From: Streptomyces beijiangensis
GTDB taxonomy: Bacteria; Actinomycetota; Actinomycetes; Streptomycetales; Streptomycetaceae
Reading direction: 5' to 3'
Assembly: GCF_017315755.1 (NCBI RefSeq)
Contig: NZ_JAFLRJ010000058.1
Location: 1 to 42,711, forward strand
DNA: 42,711 nucleotides
Part shown: one piece after another, positions 14,493 through 22,889 of the stretch
Layout: each line of letters begins with the position of its first letter
How positions within the stretch are numbered: position 1 is the first letter of the stretch
Notes under the pieces: model-generated
What the model was told of the DNA's origin: nothing
The model's input: only the letters and a program-made list of their open reading frames with translations
The model's database searches: none
Position numbers and translations under genes: made by a program

Positions 14493-17345
14493 TCACTTGG
14501 TGAGGGTCAGGGTGTCGATGTCGAACAGGGATCCCGAGCCGCCGGTGAAGGTGAGGAACAGCGCCCCGGAGGAGGCCGTTCCGGTCAGCGGGGCGGAGAC
14601 GGTGGCGAAGGTTTCCCAGCCCCCGGTACCGGCCACCGCGACCGAGCCCAGGACCGCGCCGGTGGCGGATCCGGAGCGGATCGTGACCGTGCCGCCCGCC
14701 CCGGCCGAAGAGACCTTCGCGGAGAAGGTCTTGGTGCCGGCGGTGGCCACGGAGGCGTATCCGGCCCAGTCGCCGTTCTCGATGTAACCGAGGGTCTTGC
14801 CACCGCTCGCCGGGGCGTGGTCGGCGATCTGGACGCCCTGGGAGGAGGAGTACGACTCTCCCTCCACGGTCTGGCCCGCGCTCGCCGTGGTGAAAGTGAA
14901 GGTGTCGAGGTCGAAGAGGTTGCCCTGGCCCGTCGGCCCCTTGAAGACGAGGAACAGTTCGGTGGTGCCGGACGGCGCCCCGGTCAGGTTCGCGCTCACG
15001 TCGGCGAAGTTCTCCCAGCCGCCCGTCGGCGCCACGGTCGCGGTGCCGAGCAGCGTGCCCGTCGCCGAGCCCGCGCGCACCTCGAGGGTGCCGCCCGCAC
15101 CGCCGGATGAGACCCGGGCAGTGATCTTGTTCGCGTTGCCGAGCACATACGGCTTGAAGGAGATCCAGTCGCCGTTGTCGGTGAATCCGACCGTGTTCCC
15201 GCCTTCCGCGGTCCCGTGCGCCGCGACCTGGACGCCGGACTGGGCGGAGAAGTGCTCGCCCTGCCGGTGGCGCGGCTGGAGGATGGCGGTGCTGTGGGTG
15301 GTCAGCCCGGCGCCGTCGGTGTACTCGGCGTCGAAGACCCCGTAGATGTTGGCGGCGCTGTCGTGTTCGCCGTCGGCCGGCACGGCGATGCTGCCGGAGC
15401 AGCCGGAGGTCTGGGTGATCTGGTGGCGGTGCTGGTCGTGGCCGAGAAGATAGGTGACCTTGACCTTGGAGCAGTCGACGGTCCCGTCCTCCGGGTCACT
15501 GGCGGTGACCTGGAAGGGAACGGTGTCGCCGAAGGAGAACAGCTGACCGTCCGTGGGACTCTGCAGGGTGACGGTGGGCGCGGTGTTGCCGGAGGTCACC
15601 ACGAGGCTCGCTGTGCCGGTCAGGCCTTCCGGGTCCTTGACGGTGAGCGTCGGGTGGAAGGTGCCCTTGACGGTGTAGGTGTGGCTCGGGTTGGCGGAGG
15701 TGGATCCGGTGCCGTCGCCGAAGTCCCATGCGTACGTGAGGGACTTGCCCTCCGGGTCGGAACTGCCCGCCGAGGAGAACGCGACCGTCAGGGGCACACC
15801 GCCGGAGACCTTGTCGGCCGCGGCCTTGGCGATGGGGTTGCGGTTGCTGCCCGCGAGGTACTCGATGCGGTACAGGGCCTGGTTGTTGGCGCCCGTTCCG
15901 TAGTCGAGGACGTAGAGGGCGCCGTCGGGCCCGAAGGCCTCGTCCATGACCTGGGTGCCCGTCCAGGGGAAGTCCTCGATGACTCCGGGCGATCCGTCGG
16001 CCTTGACCTCGATCGCCTTGATCCATTTGCGGCCGTACTCGCCCGCGAAGAAGCGGCCGTCGAGCGACTGCGGGAACTTCACCGCGGAGTTGAGATTCGC
16101 GTCGTACCGGTAGACGGGTCCGCCCATGGGCGACTCGGAGCCGCTGCCGAACTCGGGCGGCGAGCCCGCGTCTCCGGCGTATCTGATCCAGGCGGACTTG
16201 GCCGGCGGCAGGGTGGACTGCCCGGTGTTACGGAAGGAGTTGTTGGCGGCGCCGCCCGCGCAGTTGTACTTGCCCGCCGATGGGCCGCTCGGGAAGGTGT
16301 ACTCGCCGTAGGTCTCGTTGGCCGTGTTCGTGCCGGTGCAGTACGGCCAGCCGTAGTTGCCGGGGGCGGTGATCCGGTCGAACTCGACCTGCCCGCTGGG
16401 GCCGCGGGAGGCGTCGGTGGAGCCCGCGTCGGGGCCGTAGTCGCCGAGATAGACGGTGCCGGTGGCCTTGTCGACGGACATCCGGAACGGGTTGCGGAAG
16501 CCCATCGCGTAGATCTCGGAGCGCGTGTTGGCCGTCCCCGGGGCGAACAGGTTGCCTGCGGGGACGGTGTAGCCGCCGGCGGCTGTCGGTTTGATGCGCA
16601 GGACCTTGCCCCGCAGGTCGTTGGTGTTGCCGGCGCTGCGCTGGGCGTCGAACTGCGGGTTGCGGTCGGTGCGTTCGTCGAGGGGCGCGTAACCGGCCGA
16701 GTCGAACGGGTTGGTGTCGTCGCCGGTGGTCAGGTACAGATTCCCGGCGGCGTCGAAGTCGATGTCACCGCCGACGTGGCAGCACTGCCCCCGGTCGTTG
16801 GCGACCTCCAGGACGACCTTCTCGCTCGCCATGTCGAGCGTGCCGTCGGTCTTCAGGGTGAAGCGGGAGAGGTTCAGGTGCCCTTTCCAGGGCGCGAAGT
16901 CGGTGGCGGTGCCGGTGGTCGGCGCGTCTCCGGCGGGGGTGGTGAGCTTGGGCGAGTAGTAAAGGTAGAGGTAGCGGTTGGCGGCGAAACCGGGGTCCGC
17001 GGCCACACCCTGGAGCCCCTCTTCGTCATGGGTGTAGACGTCCAGCTTGCCTGCGGTCCTGGTGTTGCCTGCGGCGTCGGTGTACCGGAGCATGCCGTCG
17101 CGGGCCGTATGGACGACCGCACGGTCGGGCAGTACCGCGAGCGACATCGCTTCGCCCAACTCGGCGGATCCGACAGCGAGTTGCACCTGCTGGTAGTCGC
17201 CCGGCGGAATGACGGCGGCGGCCCGCGTCACGGGCTGGGCGGCGGCGGGCCCGGCGATGGTCCCGCCGCCCACCAGCAGGCCGAGGGCGACGAGCCACCG
17301 GGCCAGTCTGCGTCTGGAGCGGGTCGGTCGTAAGAGTTCCGACAT
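14493..17345 (-). CDS. Secreted PQQ-type sugar dehydrogenase with PKD and two CBM6 domains
   Basis: A 950-residue exported protein. Residues 1-45 include a signal peptide (basic RSRRRLAR then WLVALGLLVGGGTIAG). The GSDH/sorbosone-dehydrogenase-like beta-propeller covers about 50-490, with features such as EEGLQGVAADPGF, CCHVGGDIDFDAAGNLY and IYAMGFRNPFRMSVD. A PKD domain follows at about 505-590 (YAWDFGDGTGSTSANPSHTY), then an Ig-like stretch, then CBM6 modules at about 697-815 and 825-950. Such enzymes oxidise aldoses with PQQ in the presence of calcium; the PKD and CBM6 parts tether it to insoluble polymer. The ATG at 17345 has AGGAAG upstream. It is the first gene of the operon with the ThuA protein. 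No PQQ-synthesis genes are in the window, so the cofactor is inferred from the family. Confidence 0.87.
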   Translation of the reverse strand: MSELLRPTRSRRRLARWLVALGLLVGGGTIAGPAAAQPVTRAAAVIPPGDYQQVQLAVGSAELGEAMSLAVLPDRAVVHTARDGMLRYTDAAGNTRTAGKLDVYTHDEEGLQGVAADPGFAANRYLYLYYSPKLTTPAGDAPTTGTATDFAPWKGHLNLSRFTLKTDGTLDMASEKVVLEVANDRGQCCHVGGDIDFDAAGNLYLTTGDDTNPFDSAGYAPLDERTDRNPQFDAQRSAGNTNDLRGKVLRIKPTAAGGYTVPAGNLFAPGTANTRSEIYAMGFRNPFRMSVDKATGTVYLGDYGPDAGSTDASRGPSGQVEFDRITAPGNYGWPYCTGTNTANETYGEYTFPSGPSAGKYNCAGGAANNSFRNTGQSTLPPAKSAWIRYAGDAGSPPEFGSGSESPMGGPVYRYDANLNSAVKFPQSLDGRFFAGEYGRKWIKAIEVKADGSPGVIEDFPWTGTQVMDEAFGPDGALYVLDYGTGANNQALYRIEYLAGSNRNPIAKAAADKVSGGVPLTVAFSSAGSSDPEGKSLTYAWDFGDGTGSTSANPSHTYTVKGTFHPTLTVKDPEGLTGTASLVVTSGNTAPTVTLQSPTDGQLFSFGDTVPFQVTASDPEDGTVDCSKVKVTYLLGHDQHRHQITQTSGCSGSIAVPADGEHDSAANIYGVFDAEYTDGAGLTTHSTAILQPRHRQGEHFSAQSGVQVAAHGTAEGGNTVGFTDNGDWISFKPYVLGNANKITARVSSGGAGGTLEVRAGSATGTLLGTATVAPTGGWENFADVSANLTGAPSGTTELFLVFKGPTGQGNLFDLDTFTFTTASAGQTVEGESYSSSQGVQIADHAPASGGKTLGYIENGDWAGYASVATAGTKTFSAKVSSAGAGGTVTIRSGSATGAVLGSVAVAGTGGWETFATVSAPLTGTASSGALFLTFTGGSGSLFDIDTLTLTK

Positions 17346-17490
17346 GAGCTTCCTTCCTGACCGTGCGAGGGGGGAAGCGCGCCGGATGAGGGCATGACAA
17401 ACATCGCTCTGGCGCGCCCCTGGGGGAAACTCCCTCCGGGGCGACGTCCCGTCACCTCGGAGAGGCCGTGCCGAACCGTGCGGAGGTTCT

Positions 17491-17517
17491 CGATACGTGC
17501 GATACGTGCGATCCGTG
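17491..17517. repeat. Three tandem 9-bp repeats upstream of the dehydrogenase operon
   Basis: CGATACGTG, CGATACGTG and CGATCCGTG follow directly, with a further CGA. They lie about 150 bases before the operon start. They may be regulator sites or a neutral tandem repeat. Confidence 0.5.
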
Positions 17518-17527
17518 CGAGTTCCGC

Positions 17528-17570
17528 ATGCTGGCAACGCGCCATTAATTTGTCAATGGCCTACACAAAT
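17528..17570 (-). promoter_or_regulatory. Possible promoter and operator of the dehydrogenase operon
   Basis: On the minus strand TTGACA (17556-17551) is a full -35 consensus, with a weak CAGCAT 17 bases later (17533-17528). An inverted repeat ATTTGT (17548-17553) and ACAAAT (17565-17570) with an 11-base spacer overlaps the -35 box, a suitable place for a repressor. The gap 17346-17614 holds no gene. Confidence 0.4.
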
Positions 17571-17614
17571 CAGGGAGTTGACGCCCCTGGGTGCCCCCGC
17601 CCGGGGCGTCGCAG

Positions 17615-17950
17615 TCAGCTGTGGCGCCTGGCCACCGTGAGCAGGACGACCGAGTCCTCCAGGGCTTCGAGCCCATGGACGGCGTCCGGAACGGGCAGCA
17701 GGTCATAGGGGCTGCCTTCCCAGGACTGGTCCCCGGCGGTGAGCCGGACCCGCCCTCGGACGACCAGAACGGTCGCGTCACCGGGGTTCTGGTGGTCGGA
17801 GAGCGACGTGCCCGCGCCGAGCGCGATGAGGGTCTGGCCCAGCGTGCGCCCGTGTCCGCCGTAGACGGTCCTGGCGCTGCGGCCCGCGTGCGCATCGGGT
17901 GCGGCGGCCAGCAGCTCGTCGGCGAGGGGGCCCAGGGAGGCGATGTCCAT
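17615..17950 (-). CDS. Small cupin-domain protein
   Basis: A 111-residue cytoplasmic protein with a single cupin beta-barrel: GTSLSDHQNPGDATVLVVRG (metal-site-like His in motif 1) and the second motif around DLLPVPDAVHGLEALEDS. Many such small cupins are sugar, metal or signal binding, and no reaction can be assigned. I chose ATG at 17950 (MDIASLG), which has GGTGGAG close upstream; GTG at 17959 adds three residues. It lies 38 bases after the MFS transporter gene on the same strand and may share its mRNA. Confidence 0.75.
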   Translation of the reverse strand: MDIASLGPLADELLAAAPDAHAGRSARTVYGGHGRTLGQTLIALGAGTSLSDHQNPGDATVLVVRGRVRLTAGDQSWEGSPYDLLPVPDAVHGLEALEDSVVLLTVARRHS

Positions 17951-17988
17951 GCACTCCACCGTAGGTGCGTCACCCCGGTACCGCGCGG

Positions 17989-19188
17989 TCAGCCCGCCCG
18001 GGTGGTGCGCATCTTCCCGTACGCGTAGACACAGCCGGCCAGCGCCAGGTCGGAGAGCAGCATGAAGCCGATGGAGTACGAGCCCTTCGCGCTGTAGATG
18101 GCGCCCATCAGCAGCGGCGGGACGAAGCCGCCCAGGCCGCCCATCGCCCCGACGATGCCGGTGACGCTGCCCACCTGCGGCTGCGGCGTCACCTGGGAGA
18201 CCAGCGCGAAGACACTGCCGCTCGCCGTGCCGAGCCCTGCCGCCATCCCCAGGAAACAGATCGTGCCCATCGGGCTCAGCGTCGGGTCGAAGGCCTGGAC
18301 GATCGCGAGGAGGGCGACCAGGGCAAGGGCCCAGGCGGTCACGACCGCGGGGTGGACCCGGTCCGCCAGCCAGCCGCCGATCGGCCGGAAGGCCACGGTG
18401 ACCAGGGCGAAGCCGGCCGCCCTGGTGCCTGCTTCGGTGGGACTCAGGTCGTACCAGGTCTTCAGGTACGTCGGCAGATAGACGCCGAAGGCGACGATGC
18501 CGCCGAAGCCGATCGCGTACAGCACGGAGAGCTCCCAGGTCACGCGCAGCCGCCCGGCCTCACCGAGCCGGGTGCCCAGGGAGGTGGTCGGCACCGGCCG
18601 GTCCGGGCGGTCGGTGATCGTCACGGCGGCGAGCACCGCGAAGGCCGCGAGCGCGATGGCGACGATGAGGAAGGGGAGGGTCTCGCCGTGCTTGGCGATG
18701 CGCGGGGTGAAGTACCCGGACAGCGCCACACCGCCCATGCCCATGCCGAACACACCCAGCGCGAAGCCCCGCCGGGCGGGCGGAAACCACGAGTTGACGA
18801 GCGGGATGCCGATCGCGAAGGTCGTACCGCCCAGGCCGAGCAGAAATCCGACCGCCAGCATGGCCCCGTAGGAATGACGGGCCGGAATCAGCAGCAGGAC
18901 GGGCACGATGGTCAGCGCGGAGACCAGCGGGAACATCAGCCGCGCCCCGTACCGGTCGGTCAGCGCACCCACCGGAATCCGGCCGAGTGAACCGACGATC
19001 ACCGGGATGGCGACGAGCAGCGACTGCTGGACGGAACTCAGCCCGAGCCTGTCCTTGAAGTCGCTGCCGAGCGGCGCCACCAGATCCCACGCCCAGAAGG
19101 TCAGTGTGAAGCCGAGTGTCGCCACGGCAAGATTGCGATACGCGGCCGCCGGCGGCTTACCGTCAGCCGCCGGAGTGCCGACGATCAT
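17989..19188 (-). CDS. MFS nitrate/nitrite transporter, NarK/NasA type
   Basis: A 399-residue inner-membrane protein with about 12 hydrophobic segments. It shows family marks: a first helix FTLTFWAWDLVAPLG, RIPVGALTDRYGARL after helix 2, a glycine-rich helix 5 (GVFGMGMGGVALSG) and a second one (VTGIVGAMGGLGGFVPP). The latter two are the nitrate signature loops of the NNP family. It would import nitrate, nitrite or exchange them. The ATG at 19188 gives a protein starting MIVGTPAADG; a longer upstream frame is not supported. It is not next to the nir genes (10 kb away). A cupin gene follows on the same strand. Substrate preference is not clear from sequence. Confidence 0.85.
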   Translation of the reverse strand: MIVGTPAADGKPPAAAYRNLAVATLGFTLTFWAWDLVAPLGSDFKDRLGLSSVQQSLLVAIPVIVGSLGRIPVGALTDRYGARLMFPLVSALTIVPVLLLIPARHSYGAMLAVGFLLGLGGTTFAIGIPLVNSWFPPARRGFALGVFGMGMGGVALSGYFTPRIAKHGETLPFLIVAIALAAFAVLAAVTITDRPDRPVPTTSLGTRLGEAGRLRVTWELSVLYAIGFGGIVAFGVYLPTYLKTWYDLSPTEAGTRAAGFALVTVAFRPIGGWLADRVHPAVVTAWALALVALLAIVQAFDPTLSPMGTICFLGMAAGLGTASGSVFALVSQVTPQPQVGSVTGIVGAMGGLGGFVPPLLMGAIYSAKGSYSIGFMLLSDLALAGCVYAYGKMRTTRAG

Positions 19189-19294
19189 GGCCCCAGGACA
19201 GCATGGGGCCGATACCGTCGCAACTTCATGCACCTGCGCCCCCGGTCGGCGCATCCGGCTGAACTGATCTCCGTGGCCGCTCATACTCGGATGC

Positions 19295-19633
19295 GTGGAC
19301 TTCAGGGTGAAAACCTTTGCGGCCGAGGCGAGCCTCCGGCTGGGTGGCGTTCTGGAGGCGCTCGGGTTCACCGGCCCCGAGGATGTGCCCAGTCGCGACC
19401 GGTATCCGCTGCAGATCACCGTGCGGTACCGCCGATCCGATGCGGTGGTCGAGACGCGCCTGACTCTGGGGTACATGGGTGAGCATGACGTCCACACCTC
19501 ATTGCTGTGGATCGATGACGACTGCAAGGTCGAGGTCGGCACCACGACGGCCCACACCGGCTACCAGATGCGCCGCGGACTCGACATACACGCGCGGGCC
19601 GTTCCTGCCCTGCTCCAGGCCGGTCCGCCCTGA
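19295..19633 (+). CDS. Hypothetical protein
   Basis: A 112-residue soluble protein beginning with GTG at 19295 (MDFRVKTFAAEASLRLGGVL). It has mixed alpha/beta character, with alternating charged strands (LQITVRYRRSDAVVETRLTL, SLLWIDDDCKVEVG). Codon use is typical of the host, so it is likely real. There is no signal peptide or membrane segment. The ribosome site is poor. It lies divergent to the transporter and convergent with the pectate lyase. I do not recognise it. Confidence 0.6.
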   Translation: MDFRVKTFAAEASLRLGGVLEALGFTGPEDVPSRDRYPLQITVRYRRSDAVVETRLTLGYMGEHDVHTSLLWIDDDCKVEVGTTTAHTGYQMRRGLDIHARAVPALLQAGPP

Positions 19634-19672
19634 TGTACGGGGCGGACCGGCACCGGAGTGCTGCGGGGACGG

Positions 19673-21247
19673 TTACGGCGTGACGACGCTGCCGCCGAAC
19701 GTCACCGCGAGGTGGCCGTCCGCCGCGAAGGACCAGCCCAGGGCGCCCGCGTACGCGGAGCACCGGGATCCATTCGTACCCGACCAGAACTGGTTCGAGC
19801 TGTCGGCGTTGCCGACGGTCTTGTCGTTCGATCCGCTGACGTCGAAACGGCACGAGGTGTTGGTCCGGAACACCGAAGTACCGGCGTCGAACGAGAAGTT
19901 GCGCTCGGCGTTGTCGATGCCCACGTTGTTCGAGATGGCCATCGTGCCGGGGTTGCTGTTGTACGTGAATCCGTGGTGGCCGTTGCCGTACGCGATGCTG
20001 TGCTGGACGGCGTGGTTGACCGCGATGTCGTCGCCGCCGAGCTTGTAGCCGTTGCGGTCGCCGTTGGAGTTCACGGTGCCGTCGGAGAGCGTGCCGTTGT
20101 TGTACGACAGGGAGTACTCGATGGTCACCGGGCCGATCGCGCCCGTGTCGGTCTTGGTGTAGAGGTCCCAGCCGTCATCGATGTTGTTGTGGGAGACGTC
20201 GTACCGGAAGACGTTCCCCGTGCCGGTGGTGAGCTTCGCGGCGAACCCGTCGGCGTCCTCGCCGTCGGAGTCGGCGTTGTCGTGCGACTCGGCGCTCACG
20301 ATCAGGTTGTTGGACGGCCACTGGGAGCTGGGGGTGGTGGAGGCGATCCGGCCGAGCTGCAGCCCCGAGTCGTGGTTGAAGCGCGTCACCGTGCGCTCGA
20401 CGACGTTGTTGCTGCCGCCGACGTAGATCCCGTTGTCACCGGCGTGCTCGACGACGAGGCCGTAGAGGTGCCAGTACGAGGCGTTCAGCTGGAGTCCGCG
20501 GTTGGTCGAACTCTCGCTCTGCGCCGAGAAGTTCAGCACCGGGGTCTCGCCCGGATAGGCGGACAGGGTGGTGCGGGCGCCGGAGGTTCCGTCGCTGCCG
20601 ACCGGGACGGTGACGGTCGAGGAGTAGCTGTACGTTCCGCCGCGCACGTAGATCGTCCCGCCGGGAGCGACGCGGCTGATCGCGGACGGGAGCGTCGTGG
20701 GGGCGGCCTGCGTTCCGGCCGCGCTGTCGATGCCGTTCGTGGCCACGTACAGAGCGGTGGACGCCGGGGGCGTGACAGCGCCCGTATCGGCGTCGAGGTA
20801 GTCGATGTTGGGCAGGCCCGCGGCGGCGGTCGGGCTGAAGCGGATGGTGTTGCTGCCCGAACTCACCGGCACCGACAGCGTCTTCGTCGTCCACGTCCCC
20901 CACGCGCCCGTGCTCTCGAACGACACCGCCGTTGCCGACCCGCCGTTCACGGTGAGGGTCGCGGGGCGTGCGGCGGTGGTCCCGTTGGCGAAGCGGGCCT
21001 TCAGTGTCGCCGTGCCCGCGGTGGCGGCGTTCACGGTGAACTGCGCGGAGGCGCCCACCGCGTTGGTGGCGTTGCAGAACCCGGTGCCGGAGTAGCCGGT
21101 CCAGTCGGAGTCGATGGTGCCGGTGCACACGGCCGGGGAACTCTCGGCCTCGAAGCGGACGGACGCGGCCTGCGCCGTGGCGCCTGGCAGTGCGAGAAGC
21201 GCACCGGCTAACAGACCGGCGCAGGCGATGGCGGCTCTCAGTCTCAT
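19673..21247 (-). CDS. Secreted CBM35 plus PL9-type pectate lyase
   Basis: A 524-residue exported protein. A Sec signal (CAGLLAGALLALPGATAQA) leads into a CBM35-like domain (about 30-155, starting VRFEAESSPAVCTG and ending NTIRFSPTAAAGLPNIDYLD). The rest is a right-handed parallel beta-helix of polysaccharide lyase family 9 type: APTTLPSAISRVAPGGTIYV, HAGDNGIYVGGSNNVVERT, DGEDADGFAAKL and NNIDDGWDLYTKTD. PL9 enzymes cut polygalacturonate by calcium-dependent beta-elimination using a Lys base; the AAKL and DGYKL-like positions are consistent, but I cannot fix the catalytic Lys without an alignment. ATG at 21247 has GGAGG upstream. The family is secure, the exact substrate (pectate or rhamnogalacturonan) is not. 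Confidence 0.88.
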   Translation of the reverse strand: MRLRAAIACAGLLAGALLALPGATAQAASVRFEAESSPAVCTGTIDSDWTGYSGTGFCNATNAVGASAQFTVNAATAGTATLKARFANGTTAARPATLTVNGGSATAVSFESTGAWGTWTTKTLSVPVSSGSNTIRFSPTAAAGLPNIDYLDADTGAVTPPASTALYVATNGIDSAAGTQAAPTTLPSAISRVAPGGTIYVRGGTYSYSSTVTVPVGSDGTSGARTTLSAYPGETPVLNFSAQSESSTNRGLQLNASYWHLYGLVVEHAGDNGIYVGGSNNVVERTVTRFNHDSGLQLGRIASTTPSSQWPSNNLIVSAESHDNADSDGEDADGFAAKLTTGTGNVFRYDVSHNNIDDGWDLYTKTDTGAIGPVTIEYSLSYNNGTLSDGTVNSNGDRNGYKLGGDDIAVNHAVQHSIAYGNGHHGFTYNSNPGTMAISNNVGIDNAERNFSFDAGTSVFRTNTSCRFDVSGSNDKTVGNADSSNQFWSGTNGSRCSAYAGALGWSFAADGHLAVTFGGSVVTP

Positions 21248-21334
21248 CGTTCTCCTCCATTGTGACTGGTTCGACTACATGAACAAGCGGCGTGGAATGG
21301 CGTCCCATCCGGAGCTAGAAAGCGCTATCTTTGG

Positions 21335-21363
21335 ACGCTAAATGGTCGCCATGATCACGTCAA
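21335..21363 (-). promoter_or_regulatory. Promoter of the pectate lyase gene
   Basis: On the minus strand TTGACG (21363-21358), a 17-base spacer and TAGCGT (21340-21335) fit the vegetative Streptomyces promoter. The leader to the ATG at 21247 would be about 80 bases. Confidence 0.6.
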
Positions 21364-21383
21364 TGGTTATGTACATGATCGAT

Positions 21384-21399
21384 GTTCATCATCATGAAC
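21384..21399. promoter_or_regulatory. Operator-like palindrome upstream of the pectate lyase
   Basis: GTTCAT (21384-21389) and ATGAAC (21394-21399) are a perfect 6-bp inverted repeat with a CATC spacer. It lies 21 bases upstream of the promoter's -35 box and within 22 bases of the kdpE stop. Nearby ATGATC repeats add AT-richness unusual here. It could be a catabolite or pectin regulator site. Confidence 0.4.
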
Positions 21400-21420
21400 T
21401 TTTGACCTGGAGAACGCGGT

Positions 21421-22107
<687 letters not shown>

Positions 22108-22132
22108 CGGTGTGCCGCCTTTCTGTCGTGCG

Positions 22133-22186
22133 GAGGGGCGGGAGCCGGCGGGCAGGACGAACCCTGGCCGCCGGCTTCCGCCCCTC
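22133..22186 (-). terminator. Long hairpin between kdpC and kdpE
   Basis: Arms at 22133-22149 and 22170-22186 are 17 bases each and pair at 16 positions (GAGGGGCGG then one mismatch then AGCCGGC), with a 20-base loop. It may end most kdpFABC transcripts or weaken read-through into kdpE, or mark where a kdpD gene was lost. Confidence 0.6.
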
Positions 22187-22198
22187 GCTGTAAAGCGG

Positions 22199-22864
22199 TC
22201 ACTTCTGGGTGAGTTCCCGCAGTGCGACGTTGAGTTCGAGGACGTTGACCGTCGGCTCGCTCATAAAGCCGAGGAGGCGGCCGCTGGTGTGGTCGGCGAC
22301 GAGCTTGTCGACCTGGTCCACCGTGAGGTGGTTGAGTGCGGCGATCCGGTGGATCTGGATCTTCGCGTACTGGGGAGAGATCGCCGGGTCGAGACCCGAG
22401 CCCGAGGACGTGACGGCGTCGGCCGGGACGTCCGAGGGCTTGACCGTGTAGCCGTTGACCGAGTTGTCCTTGACGACGGCGGCCTTGGCGTCGGTGACCC
22501 ACTTGATCAGGTCGGCGTTGTCACCGGAGCGGTTCGTGGCGCCGGACAGGATCAGCGTGTACTGGGTGTTGACGCTGTTGGAGCCGAGGCCGTTGGAGGG
22601 ACGCGGCTGGAACCACTTGAGGTCGGGCGCGGGGGTCTCCTCGCCCTTCTTCAGCGGGAGGTTGTACGTCTGCCCGATGAGTGAGGAGCCGACGACCTTG
22701 CCGTTCTCCTTGATCTCGGAGCCGTTGGCCTTGTTGCCGAAGGCGGCCTGGGCGATCCCGGTCACGACGAGCGGGTAGATCACGCCGCACACGACGGTCA
22801 TGACGAGCAGGGCTCGGAGCCCGGCCCAGAGCAACCTGCCTGCGCTGCTTACGGAGTTGTTCAT
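22199..22864 (-). CDS. kdpC: KdpC, subunit of the KdpFABC potassium ATPase
   Basis: A 221-residue membrane-anchored subunit. One N-terminal transmembrane helix (RALLVMTVVCGVIYPLVVTG, about 18-40) is followed by a periplasmic or extracytoplasmic domain with the family marks SLIGQTYNLP, WFQPRPSNG, GSGLDPAISPQYAKIQIHRI and LNVALRELTQ. KdpC is needed for high-affinity potassium uptake and stabilises the KdpA-KdpB complex. The ATG at 22864 lies 25 bases after the kdpB stop. Length is normal for actinobacteria. Confidence 0.95.
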   Translation of the reverse strand: MNNSVSSAGRLLWAGLRALLVMTVVCGVIYPLVVTGIAQAAFGNKANGSEIKENGKVVGSSLIGQTYNLPLKKGEETPAPDLKWFQPRPSNGLGSNSVNTQYTLILSGATNRSGDNADLIKWVTDAKAAVVKDNSVNGYTVKPSDVPADAVTSSGSGLDPAISPQYAKIQIHRIAALNHLTVDQVDKLVADHTSGRLLGFMSEPTVNVLELNVALRELTQK

Positions 22865-22889
22865 GGCTGATCAGCACGCTTTCTGAAAG

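Noticed and set aside
15216..17333. A 705-codon frame antisense to the sugar dehydrogenase
   Set aside because: Low-complexity shadow of a gene with a signal peptide and recognisable domains.
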